The notes under the pieces are model-generated. The model saw only the letters and a list, made by a program, of their open reading frames with translations. It was not told where the DNA came from and ran no database searches. A stretch of 64,000 bases of DNA from Cyclobacterium lianum. GTDB taxonomy: Bacteria > Bacteroidota > Bacteroidia > Cytophagales > Cyclobacteriaceae. The stretch is from assembly GCF_900143075.1 (NCBI RefSeq), contig NZ_FRCY01000017.1, positions 62,001 through 126,000 of the forward strand, given 5' to 3'. The position numbers were made by a program, and so were the translations under genes. This document shows positions 8,788 through 17,929 of this stretch, one piece after another. Every line of letters starts with the position of its first letter. The first letter of the stretch is position 1.

Positions 8788-10527
8788 ATGGACCTGAAAA
8801 AATATATACCTTCCCTGCAATGGCTCCCCTACTACAATCAGACTCAGCTCAAGGGCGATTTATCGGCCGGAATAACCGTTGGCATTATGCTTATCCCCCA
8901 GGGAATGGCCTATGCCATGCTTGCCGGATTGGAGCCCATACACGGTCTGTATGCCGTAACTGTGCCCCTGGTCATCTATGCCCTGTTCGGGAGCTCCCGG
9001 CAACTGGCTGTAGGACCCGTCGCGATGGTTTCCCTGCTTACCGCTGCCGGTATCAGTAGCCTGGGGCCGGACTCTCCGGAAGCATACCTGCTTTATGCAC
9101 TCACCCTGGCATTTCTGGTGGGAGCGATTCAATTTTTTATGGGCGCCCTTCGTTTGGGCTTTGTAGTCAACTTTCTTTCCCATCCGGTGATCAACGGATT
9201 TACTTCTGCCGCAGCCATTATCATCGGGCTCAGCCAGGTCAAACACCTTCTAAACATTTCTCTTCCCAATAGTGAACACGTACAGGAAATGGTTGTGGCA
9301 ATCGGCCAGCATATCGGCGACATACACTGGCTCACCTTTGGATTGGGCGTTCTGGGCATTCTTATTATCAAGTTTGGAAAAAAAATTCACCCCGCTCTTC
9401 CGGCGCCTTTGCTGGCGGTAGCTCTGGGAATACTGCTGGTATGGGGTTTTGGGCTGACAGACAAGGGAGTGAAAATCGTAGGTGATGTCCCTGGTGGCCT
9501 TCCTGCGCTCTCATTTCCCTCCTTCGACATGAGCACCTGGAGCACCTTGCTACCTATAGCGCTTACCATTTCCCTGGTTGGTTTTGCCGAGAGTTTTGCC
9601 GTAGCAAAAACCATACAGGCAAAACATAAAAACTACAGATTGGACGCCAATCAGGAACTGGTAGCTTTAGGTTTATCGAATTTTGGGGCAGCCTTCTTCA
9701 GTGGTTATCCGGTCACTGGCGGTTTTTCCAGAACTGCGGTGAACAATCAGGCCGGAGCAAAAACAACACTGGCTTCCGTTATCAGTGCCGGCCTGATACT
9801 TCTGACTCTGCTCTTTTTTACCGGTCTGTTCTATTATTTGCCTTCTGCCATTCTGGCGGCAGTAGTATTGGTAGCGGTAGCGGGCTTAATAGATTTCAAA
9901 GAACCAGTTAACCTCTGGTACAAGGACAAAGCGGATTTTGCCATGCTCATCGCCACCTTTCTCATCACCCTGACCATGGGCATTGAGACTGGTATCATTA
10001 TGGGCATGATCTTGTCGCTGCTGGTAGTGATATACAGGGCTTCAAGGCCCCACATGGCCCAACTGGGCCGGGTGCCTGGTACCAAAATTTACCGGAATAT
10101 CCGCAGGTTTAAAGATCTCGAAATCAATAAAAACCTGCTCATCGTCAGGATTGATGGCCCCATTTATTTTGCAAATGTAGAATACATCCGGGATAAAATG
10201 GACCTGTGGCTTTCTGAAAGAAAAAATCAAACCAAAATGATCATATTCAATATGGAGAGCATTACCAGCATAGACAGCACCGGAGCCCATGCCTTATACG
10301 AGTGGATACAAACCTGGCGCTCTGACAAGATCGATGTATGCATCACCGGCACCAAAGGACCCATCCGCGATGTACTGGACAAATGGAAGCTGATCGAATG
10401 CATAGGTGCAGACCACATGTTTATGGATGACTATTCCGCTACAGCGTTTTTTGAGCAGACCCTGGACACCAAAAGTCAGGAAAAATACGCCCCCTATGCG
10501 CTTCAGAGCAATGCGGAGAAAAAATAA
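8788..10527 (+). CDS. SulP family anion permease with STAS domain
   Basis: The 579-residue protein has an N-terminal transport domain of about 10-14 membrane segments and a C-terminal cytoplasmic STAS domain from about 445. The SulP signature is clear near the N-terminus (GITVGIMLIPQGMAYA, then GLYA and ALFGSSRQLAVGPVA) and again in the NQELVALGLSN...GGFSRTAVN stretch. In the STAS domain, ITSIDSTGAHAL is the conserved loop. Bacterial SulP proteins carry sulfate, bicarbonate or dicarboxylates, and the substrate here is not readable. It stands alone, about 130 bases after ppx/gppA. Confidence 0.92.
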   Translation: MDLKKYIPSLQWLPYYNQTQLKGDLSAGITVGIMLIPQGMAYAMLAGLEPIHGLYAVTVPLVIYALFGSSRQLAVGPVAMVSLLTAAGISSLGPDSPEAYLLYALTLAFLVGAIQFFMGALRLGFVVNFLSHPVINGFTSAAAIIIGLSQVKHLLNISLPNSEHVQEMVVAIGQHIGDIHWLTFGLGVLGILIIKFGKKIHPALPAPLLAVALGILLVWGFGLTDKGVKIVGDVPGGLPALSFPSFDMSTWSTLLPIALTISLVGFAESFAVAKTIQAKHKNYRLDANQELVALGLSNFGAAFFSGYPVTGGFSRTAVNNQAGAKTTLASVISAGLILLTLLFFTGLFYYLPSAILAAVVLVAVAGLIDFKEPVNLWYKDKADFAMLIATFLITLTMGIETGIIMGMILSLLVVIYRASRPHMAQLGRVPGTKIYRNIRRFKDLEINKNLLIVRIDGPIYFANVEYIRDKMDLWLSERKNQTKMIIFNMESITSIDSTGAHALYEWIQTWRSDKIDVCITGTKGPIRDVLDKWKLIECIGADHMFMDDYSATAFFEQTLDTKSQEKYAPYALQSNAEKK

Positions 10528-10594
10528 AAAGACGATAAGCAACCGGAAGATCCTGCCACATGGTAGGGAAGAAGGCCGATTGGGATAACAATAA

Positions 10595-10625
10595 CATTGG
10601 CCTCCGGCAAAGCCAGAGGCCAATG
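10595..10625. terminator. Hairpin between convergent sulP and response regulator genes
   Basis: A perfect 10-base stem, CATTGGCCTC with GAGGCCAATG, encloses an 11-base loop. It lies between two converging genes and probably stops transcription from either side, although neither flank has a strong T run. Confidence 0.5.
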
Positions 10626-10668
10626 TGCTTTCGATCAAAAATTAATCTTAAACCCTACAAAAACTTTT

Positions 10669-11028
10669 TCAATCCCGGAAAATTTCCGGTATGCTTTCCT
10701 TCACTGAAAGTTTGGAAAGAAATTTCTTAATATTTCGATGCTTTCTGGCCTTCTCCTTATCTGTACGGTCCATGGATCCGCTCAGGATATAAATTTGAGA
10801 ACCCAATTTTTCGGTGTCAATTTGCTCGAGAAAATCCCAACCACTCATCTGTGGCATCACAATGTCAACAAACATGTATTGGGGATTGATCTCACCAATT
10901 TTTTCCAGGGCCGCCGCAGCCGATGAAAATTTGAATATCCGGTAAGGAGAATGGATATTTTTATGAATGTATTTCTCCGTAACGAAAGTACTTACCTCAT
11001 CATCGTCTATCAATACAATATTAACCAT
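10669..11028 (-). CDS. Single-domain response regulator (CheY-like receiver)
   Basis: The protein is a stand-alone receiver with no output domain. I chose the start at MVNIVLIDDD because it opens the first beta strand; the frame remains open upstream to 11085. The acidic pocket is D8-D10, the phosphoacceptor is D55 in VDIVMP, the switch serine is in ILSGS (83-85) and the lysine is K102. Length is about 119 residues. Such proteins relay phosphate or act by protein contact. No histidine kinase is encoded nearby. Confidence 0.88.
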   Translation of the reverse strand: MVNIVLIDDDEVSTFVTEKYIHKNIHSPYRIFKFSSAAAALEKIGEINPQYMFVDIVMPQMSGWDFLEQIDTEKLGSQIYILSGSMDRTDKEKARKHRNIKKFLSKLSVKESIPEIFRD

Positions 11029-11206
11029 TCGAAATACTTTTGCCCTGTTATGAAAAACATTTTCAACAGGACAAACATAAAACAAAAAATAAATACATCC
11101 AAATTATCAGGAATTATTTAGCGTATTTTTTGTCTTTCAAATGTTGTTTTTTGTATTTAATACCAAAACAGATGACTGGGATAAGACCAGAAAATCAGCC
11201 GTTGTT

Positions 11207-12082
11207 TCAGAAATTGTACTTCTGACTTACCAAATTTTTAAGGTAGTCGCCGTAGCCGCTTTTCCCTAGCCTGCGGGCAGATTCCAATAATTTTTCTTCA
11301 TTGATAAAGCCATTCCGGAATGCAATTTCCTCAATACAGCCGATCTTCAAGCCCTGCCTTTCCTCTATCACTTCCACAAACTGCGCAGCCTGAAGCAGTG
11401 ATTGATGGGTTCCGGTATCAAGCCAGGCCGTCCCCCGGTTCAAAATGGCCACATTCAGCTTACCTTTTCTCAGGTATACATTGTTTACATCGGTAATCTC
11501 AAGTTCTCCCCGGGAGCTCGGTCGGATATTTTTGGCAATTTCCACCACCTCATTGTCGTAAAAATAGAGGCCCGGAACCGCAAAATTGGACTTGGGTGCC
11601 TTCGGTTTTTCCTCTATACTCAGTACCTTATTCTGCCCATCAAACTCCACTACCCCATATCGCTGAGGATCATTGACATGATACGCAAAAACCACACCCC
11701 CTTCAGGATCAGTGTGTTCGGTAAGCGTCTTGTACAAACCTGTACCATAAAAAATATTGTCTCCAAGGATCAATGCCACTTTATCTTTACCAATAAACTG
11801 CTCCCCTATGATAAAGGCCTGTGCCAGGCCCTCGGGCTTTGGTTGTATTGCAAAGCTGAATGTGCAACCCAAATCTGATCCATCCCCAAGTAGTTTACGG
11901 AAGGCTTCATGGTCTTCAGGTGTGGTAATGATCAGGATATCCCTGATGCCAGCCATCATCAACACCGATAGGGGGTAATATATCATGGGCTTGTCGTAGA
12001 CAGGCATCAATTGCTTACTTACAGCGATGGTCAGGGGGTAAAGCCTGGTTCCTGAACCTCCGGCCAAAATTATTCCTTTCAT
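11207..12082 (-). CDS. rfbA: Glucose-1-phosphate thymidylyltransferase
   Basis: This enzyme makes dTDP-glucose from glucose 1-phosphate and dTTP, the first step toward dTDP-L-rhamnose. The nucleotide-binding signature [13 protein letters not shown] is at 6-18, followed by [17 protein letters not shown], and the later motifs [12 protein letters not shown] and WLDTGTH are present. The 291-residue length is that of RfbA. No rfbBCD genes flank it in this window, so it is an isolated copy. Upstream on its strand is the roughly 300-base divergent region shared with the barrel protein gene. Confidence 0.95.
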   Translation of the reverse strand: MKGIILAGGSGTRLYPLTIAVSKQLMPVYDKPMIYYPLSVLMMAGIRDILIITTPEDHEAFRKLLGDGSDLGCTFSFAIQPKPEGLAQAFIIGEQFIGKDKVALILGDNIFYGTGLYKTLTEHTDPEGGVVFAYHVNDPQRYGVVEFDGQNKVLSIEEKPKAPKSNFAVPGLYFYDNEVVEIAKNIRPSSRGELEITDVNNVYLRKGKLNVAILNRGTAWLDTGTHQSLLQAAQFVEVIEERQGLKIGCIEEIAFRNGFINEEKLLESARRLGKSGYGDYLKNLVSQKYNF

Positions 12083-12381
12083 GAATTTAATGGTTTGATA
12101 CTTTTAATCATGTAATTTTCCGCTTGCATGAACAAAAATTTCTACCCGGCAAAACGGTAAAAAACTGATAAACTAAATTATTTCATCCTATGCTATCATA
12201 AAAATATGACCGTTACTAAATTATGAATTATTTCTTATCCCATGAAATTTACTTTATAAAACTTCAATTTGACGGGATTCAAGTTCAATATTTACGGGAG
12301 AATTGATAATTTTGACCCTTTGTCATGCGTTTGTTCTCATGGCTGCGCAACCTGCTTTCCTAACCTACACAAAACCTGCAA
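12083..12381. other. Divergent intergenic region between rfbA and barrel protein
   Basis: This AT-rich spacer of about 300 bases holds no ORF that I can support. On the plus strand it contains a TAATTTTG box at 12307-12314 that fits the Bacteroidota -7 element. Nothing else stands out. Confidence 0.5.
12307..12314 (+). promoter_or_regulatory. Candidate -7 box (TAnnTTTG) for the barrel protein gene
   Basis: TAATTTTG matches the Bacteroidota -7 consensus. It lies about 70 bases ahead of the ATG at 12382. No good TTG box is found at the expected -33 distance, so confidence is modest. Confidence 0.35.
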
Positions 12382-13101
12382 ATGAAAAAACAAACAAATA
12401 TTTATCTGATAGTCCTCTTAACCGGCTTTTTTTCCTACCAATCGCTTTCGGCACAGAATTTTTACAAAGAAAAAATTTCCAGAAATCAATACTTTCAGGC
12501 TGGCCTGGGACTCGGAGCCATGTATGCCGATAATTCCGGACGTTTTCGCGGCCTTGAAGTCAAGACGGGGCCTTCGGTGAGCTTTGCTTACGGCCGGAAG
12601 ATACATTCCAATATAGACCTGCGTACAAACCTGGGCTACCAAAGGACCCAAAGCCAGGATCAAAATTATTTTTCTGATCAGGTAGTTGCGTCCTGGCGGG
12701 GCAGTGGTGAAGCTATCGGAAGCAAAAACAACATGATTTACCTCGATGTCATGCCTACCCTGCATATAGTAGGATCTGAAAACCATACCCAGCGAAAGCG
12801 TGTCAATTTGTATATCGGAACCGGCATAGGTATGCTGCTCAATTTTAATGAGACGACAACCATTGACGCAAATGGCAGCGAGACCAATAACAGAAGCCAT
12901 GTTGTGGGTTACATTCCGGTTAGGGGTGGCCTCAGTTACCGATTAAACCTATACACCGACATCGCGCTTGAGGGCAGCATTCTGATAACCTTCTCTGACG
13001 AACTTGATGGCAATGTAGGATTCAATCGCTTCAACGACTACCCGGTGTCCGGACAGGTGGTCTTCAGAAGATACCTGAACCCTATCCGGGGCATGGAATA
13101 G
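12382..13101 (+). CDS. Outer membrane beta-barrel protein
   Basis: The 239-residue protein starts with a signal peptide (MKKQTNIYLIVLLTGFFS then SLSAQ). The rest alternates short amphipathic strands with glycine- and asparagine-rich turns (AGLGLGAMY, YGRKIHSNIDLRTNLGYQ, YIGTGIGMLLNF, GYIPVRGGLSYRLN) and ends in a strand with aromatic and arginine residues. This is the profile of a small outer-membrane barrel (OmpW/OmpA-barrel-like size, 8-10 strands). No peptidoglycan-binding domain is present. The role is unknown. Confidence 0.7.
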   Translation: MKKQTNIYLIVLLTGFFSYQSLSAQNFYKEKISRNQYFQAGLGLGAMYADNSGRFRGLEVKTGPSVSFAYGRKIHSNIDLRTNLGYQRTQSQDQNYFSDQVVASWRGSGEAIGSKNNMIYLDVMPTLHIVGSENHTQRKRVNLYIGTGIGMLLNFNETTTIDANGSETNNRSHVVGYIPVRGGLSYRLNLYTDIALEGSILITFSDELDGNVGFNRFNDYPVSGQVVFRRYLNPIRGME

Positions 13102-13191
13102 CAGGCTTTCAGGCCAACCCTTTTTACCTGCAGGAACTTTTATTTGCCAAATCAACTTATTAGATGTATATACACATAAAGTGATTTGTTT

Positions 13192-14205
13192 ATGAATGCA
13201 ACGATAAAAGCTATCCGCCCACTGGGCTTTCAGTGGCAAACTCAGGACCCATTTTTGTTTTGTGCCCATCACCACGATTTCTTTCCGAGGGGAAAGTCCG
13301 ACATGTCTCCGGCCGACGGACTCGAAAACCGCATGATCGGCCAGGATTTTTCCGGAAAAGACGGCTGGAGCATGTACCATGGCAGCAAGGTTCCGGGTTT
13401 TCCTGCACACCCACACAAGGGGTTCGAAACCGTCACTATTGTAGAAAAAGGATTGGTAGATCATTCCGACTCGCTGGGGGCAGCGGGCAGGTTTGGCAAT
13501 GGTGACACCCAATGGATGACCGCCGGAAGAGGGGTGATGCACTCAGAGATGTTTCCCCTGCTCAATGAAAAAGAAAAAAATGAACTGCACCTGTTTCAAA
13601 TTTGGCTAAACCTGCCAAAAGCCAGCAAACAGGTACCGGCTCATTTTAAAATGATGTGGAATGAAGAAATACCGGTGGTGAAGACGACGGATGCAAACGG
13701 GAGGCAAACCACGATAAAACTGATTGCGGGCAAATACGGGAATCAGGGTGCTTTAGCGCCCGCCCCGGATTCGTATGCGGCCAACCCTGCCAATGAGGTG
13801 GGCATATGGTTGATCCAGGCAGATCCGGAGGCATCTTTTACCCTTCCGCAATCCTCAGCGGGTACCAACAGAAGCTTGTTTTTTTACGAAGGCGATTTTA
13901 TCGATATCGGGGGAGAAAGGATTGCAGATGCGCATTCCGTTGATCTGGCTGAAGAAAAAGCCATAACCGTTAAAAATGGAGGTCAGACCGGATATTTCCT
14001 TTACCTTCAGGGCAAGCCCCTTTCGGAAAAGGTGGTACAGCACGGCCCCTTTGTGATGAACAGCAATCAGGAAATTCAGGAAGCGGTACACGAGTTTCAG
14101 CGAACACAGTTTGGGGGCTGGCCCTGGGAGAGCCACGAACATACTCACGGAAAGGAGAAAGGTCGCTTTGCCATACATGCTGATGGCAGGGAGGAAATCA
14201 AGTAG
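13192..14205 (+). CDS. Pirin family protein (bicupin)
   Basis: The upstream TTG at 13186 is in frame, but the ATG at 13192 is the natural start. The pirin signature is intact: HPHKGFETVTIV around residue 67, then GDTQWMTAGRGVMHSE, which supply three histidines and a glutamate for one metal ion in the N-terminal cupin. The C-terminal cupin ends in GPFVMNS followed by the usual FQRTQFGGWPW segment. Some pirins show quercetinase-like dioxygenase activity, others act as redox-sensing cofactors; neither can be chosen from sequence. The gene is monocistronic, ending at a strong terminator. Confidence 0.93.
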   Translation: MNATIKAIRPLGFQWQTQDPFLFCAHHHDFFPRGKSDMSPADGLENRMIGQDFSGKDGWSMYHGSKVPGFPAHPHKGFETVTIVEKGLVDHSDSLGAAGRFGNGDTQWMTAGRGVMHSEMFPLLNEKEKNELHLFQIWLNLPKASKQVPAHFKMMWNEEIPVVKTTDANGRQTTIKLIAGKYGNQGALAPAPDSYAANPANEVGIWLIQADPEASFTLPQSSAGTNRSLFFYEGDFIDIGGERIADAHSVDLAEEKAITVKNGGQTGYFLYLQGKPLSEKVVQHGPFVMNSNQEIQEAVHEFQRTQFGGWPWESHEHTHGKEKGRFAIHADGREEIK

Positions 14206-14215
14206 AATAATTAGC

Positions 14216-14249
14216 AAAGCCGGCAGCAGAAAAACTGCCGGCTTTTTTA
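14216..14249. terminator. Bidirectional rho-independent terminator
   Basis: AAAGCCGGCAG and CTGCCGGCTTT form an 11-base GC-rich stem with an 8-base A-rich loop. A T run follows on the plus strand, and A residues lead in, which gives Ts for the minus strand. It separates the converging pirin and TIM-barrel genes. Confidence 0.9.
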
Positions 14250-14250
14250 T

Positions 14251-15126
14251 TTATTTCACATATCTGGATGAGGCGAGATAATCGTAGCTCATGGCAACAC
14301 TTTTGATGGGTTCGTAATTGTACCTTTCAACCTCTACATAATATCCCTTCATGCCCTGTGCGTAAGCGGCTTTGAAAATGGGTTTGAAATCCATGTCTCC
14401 ACTCTGGCCGATTTCCTCTTCGTCTTTAATGTGAAGCAGGGGAAACCTACCCTTGTATTTTTTAAGGTAGTCTACCGGATCAAATCCTCCTCTTTTGGCC
14501 CAATAGACGTCCAGCTCCATACAGAAAAGGTCTGGATCCGTATTCTCCAGCATGAAATCGTACATCACTTTTCCCTCTATTTTTTCAAATTCTCTGGCAT
14601 GGTTGTGAAAACCGAACACCAGCCCATTTGCCTTTGCGACGGCTCCTACCTGGTTATAGTAGTTACACCAGATCTCCAGTTCCTTTAAAGTATCCGGCTT
14701 GGGCATGGAGGGTTTGATGAGGTAATCGGCCCCCACGGCCTTATGGGCTTCGGCAGCTTTTTTCCACCAGTCCATGGCAGCCGTATGGTTGGCTCCCCGG
14801 AAGTCCCTGGGACCACCGACATGGGCGCTTTGCATGGTCATCCCCAAATCAGAAACCATCTTGCGGATCTCTGAAGGAGACATCCCGTAGATAGTCCCAT
14901 CTGAGTAATTGGCCGCTTCAAGGTTCTTAAAACCAATGTCGGCAACCTGTTTCAAGACCCCCACGACATTGCCTTTGATGTCCTCTCTCAGGGAATACAA
15001 TTGCAGTCCGATTTCCTTTTTGGCCGGAATGCCGCCCAGCGCCCACTGACTCCCCGCAGTGACCGACAGCAGGCCCAGCGCTCCTGCTTTCTTTAAAAAT
15101 GCCCTTCTTTGACGATTATTTTCCAT
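14251..15126 (-). CDS. Tat-exported TIM-barrel sugar phosphate isomerase/epimerase-like protein
   Basis: I chose MENNRQRRAFLKKAG as the start (the frame is open to 15165) because it places a twin-arginine motif, RRAFLKK, at the N-terminus followed by a hydrophobic segment. The protein is therefore probably folded in the cytoplasm and moved to the periplasm. The body is a xylose-isomerase-like TIM barrel (AP endonuclease 2 family): IGLQLYSLRED early, GFHNHAREFE in the middle, CMELDVYW and LLHIKDEE later, giving the usual metal-binding E, D, H and E positions. Relatives include sugar isomerases, epimerases and 3-keto-glycoside lyases. A second Tat-type relative lies at 27590-28504. Confidence 0.85.
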   Translation of the reverse strand: MENNRQRRAFLKKAGALGLLSVTAGSQWALGGIPAKKEIGLQLYSLREDIKGNVVGVLKQVADIGFKNLEAANYSDGTIYGMSPSEIRKMVSDLGMTMQSAHVGGPRDFRGANHTAAMDWWKKAAEAHKAVGADYLIKPSMPKPDTLKELEIWCNYYNQVGAVAKANGLVFGFHNHAREFEKIEGKVMYDFMLENTDPDLFCMELDVYWAKRGGFDPVDYLKKYKGRFPLLHIKDEEEIGQSGDMDFKPIFKAAYAQGMKGYYVEVERYNYEPIKSVAMSYDYLASSRYVK

Positions 15127-15317
15127 AGGTTTATTATTTGGTATTTTTATTAAGAATACATACATTAATTCCGGCCATAAAGCTAGGGAGAAAATTAGAT
15201 TTACGGATCGAAAACATTTGTTTTCGGTTTTTACCGGTCATCTGGAATAAAGTCAGGCGTTTTTTTCCTAACTTGAAAGGCAAAATAAATTAAAATTGAA
15301 TTATTAATGGAATTTGA

Positions 15318-16079
15318 ATGGAGATATTAGGATTGGACATTGGGGGTTCCGGCATCAAGGCCGCTCCGGTAAACATTGAAACGGGAGAGCTTACCGCTGA
15401 AAGATTCAGGGTTCCGACGCCCAAACCTACCAAGCCGGAAAGTGTGGCAGAAGCAGTTCAGACCTTGGTCCAACATTTCAACTGGAGTGGCCCTATTGGT
15501 TGCGGATTTCCTACCGTGGTCAATAATGGGAAGTGCATGACAAAAAGCAACATTCACAAAAGCTGGGTAGGTGTGCAGGTAGACCAGTTGCTTGCAGAAA
15601 AAACCGGATTGCCTGTTACGGTCATCAATGATGCCGATGCGGCAGGACTTGCGGAAATGACTTTTGGTGCGGGTAGGGGCAAAATGGGTCTTGTGGTGAC
15701 AGTGACCATAGGTACCGGATTAGGCACAGGCGTTTTTTACAACGGACAGTTGATCCCCAACTTCGAATTGGGGAGGATCTATTACAAAAACGGAGAAATC
15801 ATAGAATATTTCGCTGCGGACTCGGCCAGAAAAAGTGAAAACCTCAGCTATAAAACCTGGGGTAAACGCTTCAACAAATTCCTGAAGCATACTGTCAGGA
15901 TCATTTCACCGGATCTGTTTATTCTTGGTGGGGGCGCCAGTAAAAAGCTGGACAAGTTTGAAAATGAAATTACGGTGGATGTGCCCGTCATTGTTGCGGA
16001 AAACAAAAATGAAGCCGGCATCATCGGGGCTGCGGTTGCTGCCCATCTGAAAATGCACAAAGCCCAGACGGTATCATGA
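15318..16079 (+). CDS. ppgK: Polyphosphate glucokinase, ROK family
   Basis: The enzyme phosphorylates glucose using polyphosphate (and often ATP). The phosphate-binding loop GLDIGGSGIK is at residues 5-14, the catalytic aspartate is in NDADAAG at 104-110, and the second phosphate loop is TIGTGLGTG at 130-138. The length of 253 residues and the FELGR segment at 149-153 fit PPGK rather than the zinc-containing ATP-dependent ROK kinases. Its TGA overlaps the ATG of the next gene by four bases. A Ppx/GppA gene and a Na/Pi transporter lie in the same 13 kb, so phosphate/polyphosphate handling may be linked, which is inference. Confidence 0.9.
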   Translation: MEILGLDIGGSGIKAAPVNIETGELTAERFRVPTPKPTKPESVAEAVQTLVQHFNWSGPIGCGFPTVVNNGKCMTKSNIHKSWVGVQVDQLLAEKTGLPVTVINDADAAGLAEMTFGAGRGKMGLVVTVTIGTGLGTGVFYNGQLIPNFELGRIYYKNGEIIEYFAADSARKSENLSYKTWGKRFNKFLKHTVRIISPDLFILGGGASKKLDKFENEITVDVPVIVAENKNEAGIIGAAVAAHLKMHKAQTVS

Positions 16080-17086
16080 GGTCCTGGAATTTTTTTGTAG
16101 GAATGTACTTTTTATTCTTCGCAAGCCTGTCGGCGGGATTGTGCCAAAAAGGAACGATTATGACCGTAAAAGGACCGATTCCAGCCAATCAATTGGGACA
16201 AACCCTGATCCATGAACATGTCCTGGTAGATTTTATCGGGGCAGACAGCATCTCTTCTTCCCGCTGGGACGAGGAAGAAGTACTTAAAACGGTTGCTCCC
16301 TATGCTGCCGAAATCAAATCACTTGGCCTCAACAGCCTGATAGAATGCACTCCGGCCTATCTGGGACGAGACCCTGCATTGCTATTGGCATTATCAGAAA
16401 GGACCGGACTACAAATCCTTACCAATACCGGCTACTATGGCGCTGTTGACAACAAATATCTTCCGGAACAAGCTCATACGCTCTCTGCAAGGGAGCTGGC
16501 TGATATCTGGATATCCGAATGGGATTCAGGGATTGACCATACCGGCATCAGGCCCGGATTTATCAAAATAGGGGTGAATAGTGACAGCCTCTCAGACATG
16601 CACCAAAAGCTCATTTTGGCTGCAGGCCTCACCCACCTGCAAACCGGCCTGACCATAGCTTCTCACACCGGACCCTATTTGCCAGCCAGCCAGCAAGTCG
16701 CTATATTGAAGGATAATGGCATCCATCCATCTGCATTCATCTGGGTTCATGCCCAAAACGAGCGCGACATGGAACGCTATAGCCTCCTGGCCAAAGAAGG
16801 TGTGTGGATAAGCCTGGACGGCATCCAACCTGAAAATCAGAACACGTATCTGGAAAAACTTAAATTTCTAAAAAAGGAGGGCTATCTGGATCAGGTTTTG
16901 ATTTCTCATGATGGAGGTTGGTACAGCCCCGGCGAAGAGAATGGTGGTAATTTCAGGGAATACACCACCATATCCAGGGAATTTATTCCATTGTTGCGGG
17001 CAAATGGCTTTACCAGGTCCGATATCCGTAAGCTGTTGGTGACCAATCCCGCAAAGGCCTTCACTATCCGCAAAAAAACATTATAA
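16076..17086 (+). CDS. Phosphotriesterase-family amidohydrolase, exported
   Basis: The first 24 residues form a signal peptide (hydrophobic core, then AGLCQ). The metal ligands of the phosphotriesterase family are all visible: HEH at 46-48, the bridging lysine K164 in FIKIG, H197 in SHTG, H225 in WVHAQN and D279 in SHDGGW. The enzyme is therefore a probable binuclear metal hydrolase in the periplasm. Family members hydrolyse phosphotriesters, lactones (PLL) or unknown esters, and the substrate is not readable. It overlaps ppgK by ATGA, an unusual partner for a periplasmic hydrolase. Confidence 0.88.
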   Translation: MRSWNFFVGMYFLFFASLSAGLCQKGTIMTVKGPIPANQLGQTLIHEHVLVDFIGADSISSSRWDEEEVLKTVAPYAAEIKSLGLNSLIECTPAYLGRDPALLLALSERTGLQILTNTGYYGAVDNKYLPEQAHTLSARELADIWISEWDSGIDHTGIRPGFIKIGVNSDSLSDMHQKLILAAGLTHLQTGLTIASHTGPYLPASQQVAILKDNGIHPSAFIWVHAQNERDMERYSLLAKEGVWISLDGIQPENQNTYLEKLKFLKKEGYLDQVLISHDGGWYSPGEENGGNFREYTTISREFIPLLRANGFTRSDIRKLLVTNPAKAFTIRKKTL

Positions 17087-17130
17087 AATTAAACTATAAA
17101 TCAGATACATTAATTAAAAACCCAAATAAC

Positions 17131-17733
17131 ATGAAAAGAAAGAGCATTTTACCCCTACTGCTGATTGTTTTTCTAATCGCGCAGGGCAGCTATGCCCAGG
17201 AGCCAAAAATGAAAACGATATTCAATGGCAAAAATCTGAAAGGATGGACGGTAGAACCGGAAGATAACATATGGTGGTCCGTAGAAGACGGCAACATAAC
17301 GGTGGAAAATGATCCTACCAAAACCGGTTCTACGCTCTGGACCAAAAAAGAGTATGGTGATTTTGTATTTCAAATGGATTTTCTGATGGGAACCGGCACC
17401 GTTGACTCGGGTATTTTCCTCAGATCCGAAAAAGACCAGATCCAGATTGGAATTTCAGGATCCCTGAAAAGAGACATGACCGCATCACCCTACATTCCCG
17501 GAAAATCCTACCCCGTAGAAGCGAAAGGGGTAAAAGAGGTATTGGATAGGGAGGACTGGAATACAATGAAGGTAAAGCTTGTGGATCAGACCTACACCGT
17601 CTGGATCAATGGGCAGGAGGTAATGACCTACACCTCAGAAAACATGCCGGACAAAGGTCCTATAGGACTTCAGCTTCACCCTAATAATGAGATGAGCATC
17701 GCATTTAAAAATATACAGGTAGGAAAATTATAA
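17131..17733 (+). CDS. Exported DUF1080 (3-keto-disaccharide hydrolase-like) protein
   Basis: A signal peptide (MKRKSILPLLLIVFLIAQ, ending SYAQ) precedes one DUF1080 domain. Typical features are IFNGKNLKGWTV near the start, SGIFLR, WNTMKVKLVDQ, VWINGQEV and GPIGLQLH in the last third. The fold is a concanavalin-like jelly roll. Pfam names the family 3-keto-disaccharide hydrolase, and members act on oxidised glycosides, so a periplasmic sugar role is likely. It lies 44 bases after the phosphotriesterase-like gene, probably in the same operon as ppgK. Confidence 0.88.
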   Translation: MKRKSILPLLLIVFLIAQGSYAQEPKMKTIFNGKNLKGWTVEPEDNIWWSVEDGNITVENDPTKTGSTLWTKKEYGDFVFQMDFLMGTGTVDSGIFLRSEKDQIQIGISGSLKRDMTASPYIPGKSYPVEAKGVKEVLDREDWNTMKVKLVDQTYTVWINGQEVMTYTSENMPDKGPIGLQLHPNNEMSIAFKNIQVGKL

Positions 17734-17866
17734 GCTCATATCCGCCCGTTAAGGATAAAAACAAAACCTCTCTATCTATCATTTAATTACGTGACATTGA
17801 TCATGTTTTTTGTAAAAGCCTTTTGTTTATTTTGAAAAGTACCGGAAAGTCGAGTGTCCGCGTATT

Positions 17867-17896
17867 TCCCGGAAAAACCTGGCGGTTTTTCCGGGA
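17867..17896. other. Perfect 13-base inverted repeat ahead of usp
   Basis: TCCCGGAAAAACC and GGTTTTTCCGGGA are exact complements around a TGGC loop, ending 33 bases before the usp ATG. No T run follows. It could be a leader hairpin, a terminator remnant for the preceding operon, or a binding site. Confidence 0.7.
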
Positions 17897-17929
17897 CAAA
17901 ATATAGCTTCTAACCAAAAAACCATAATC

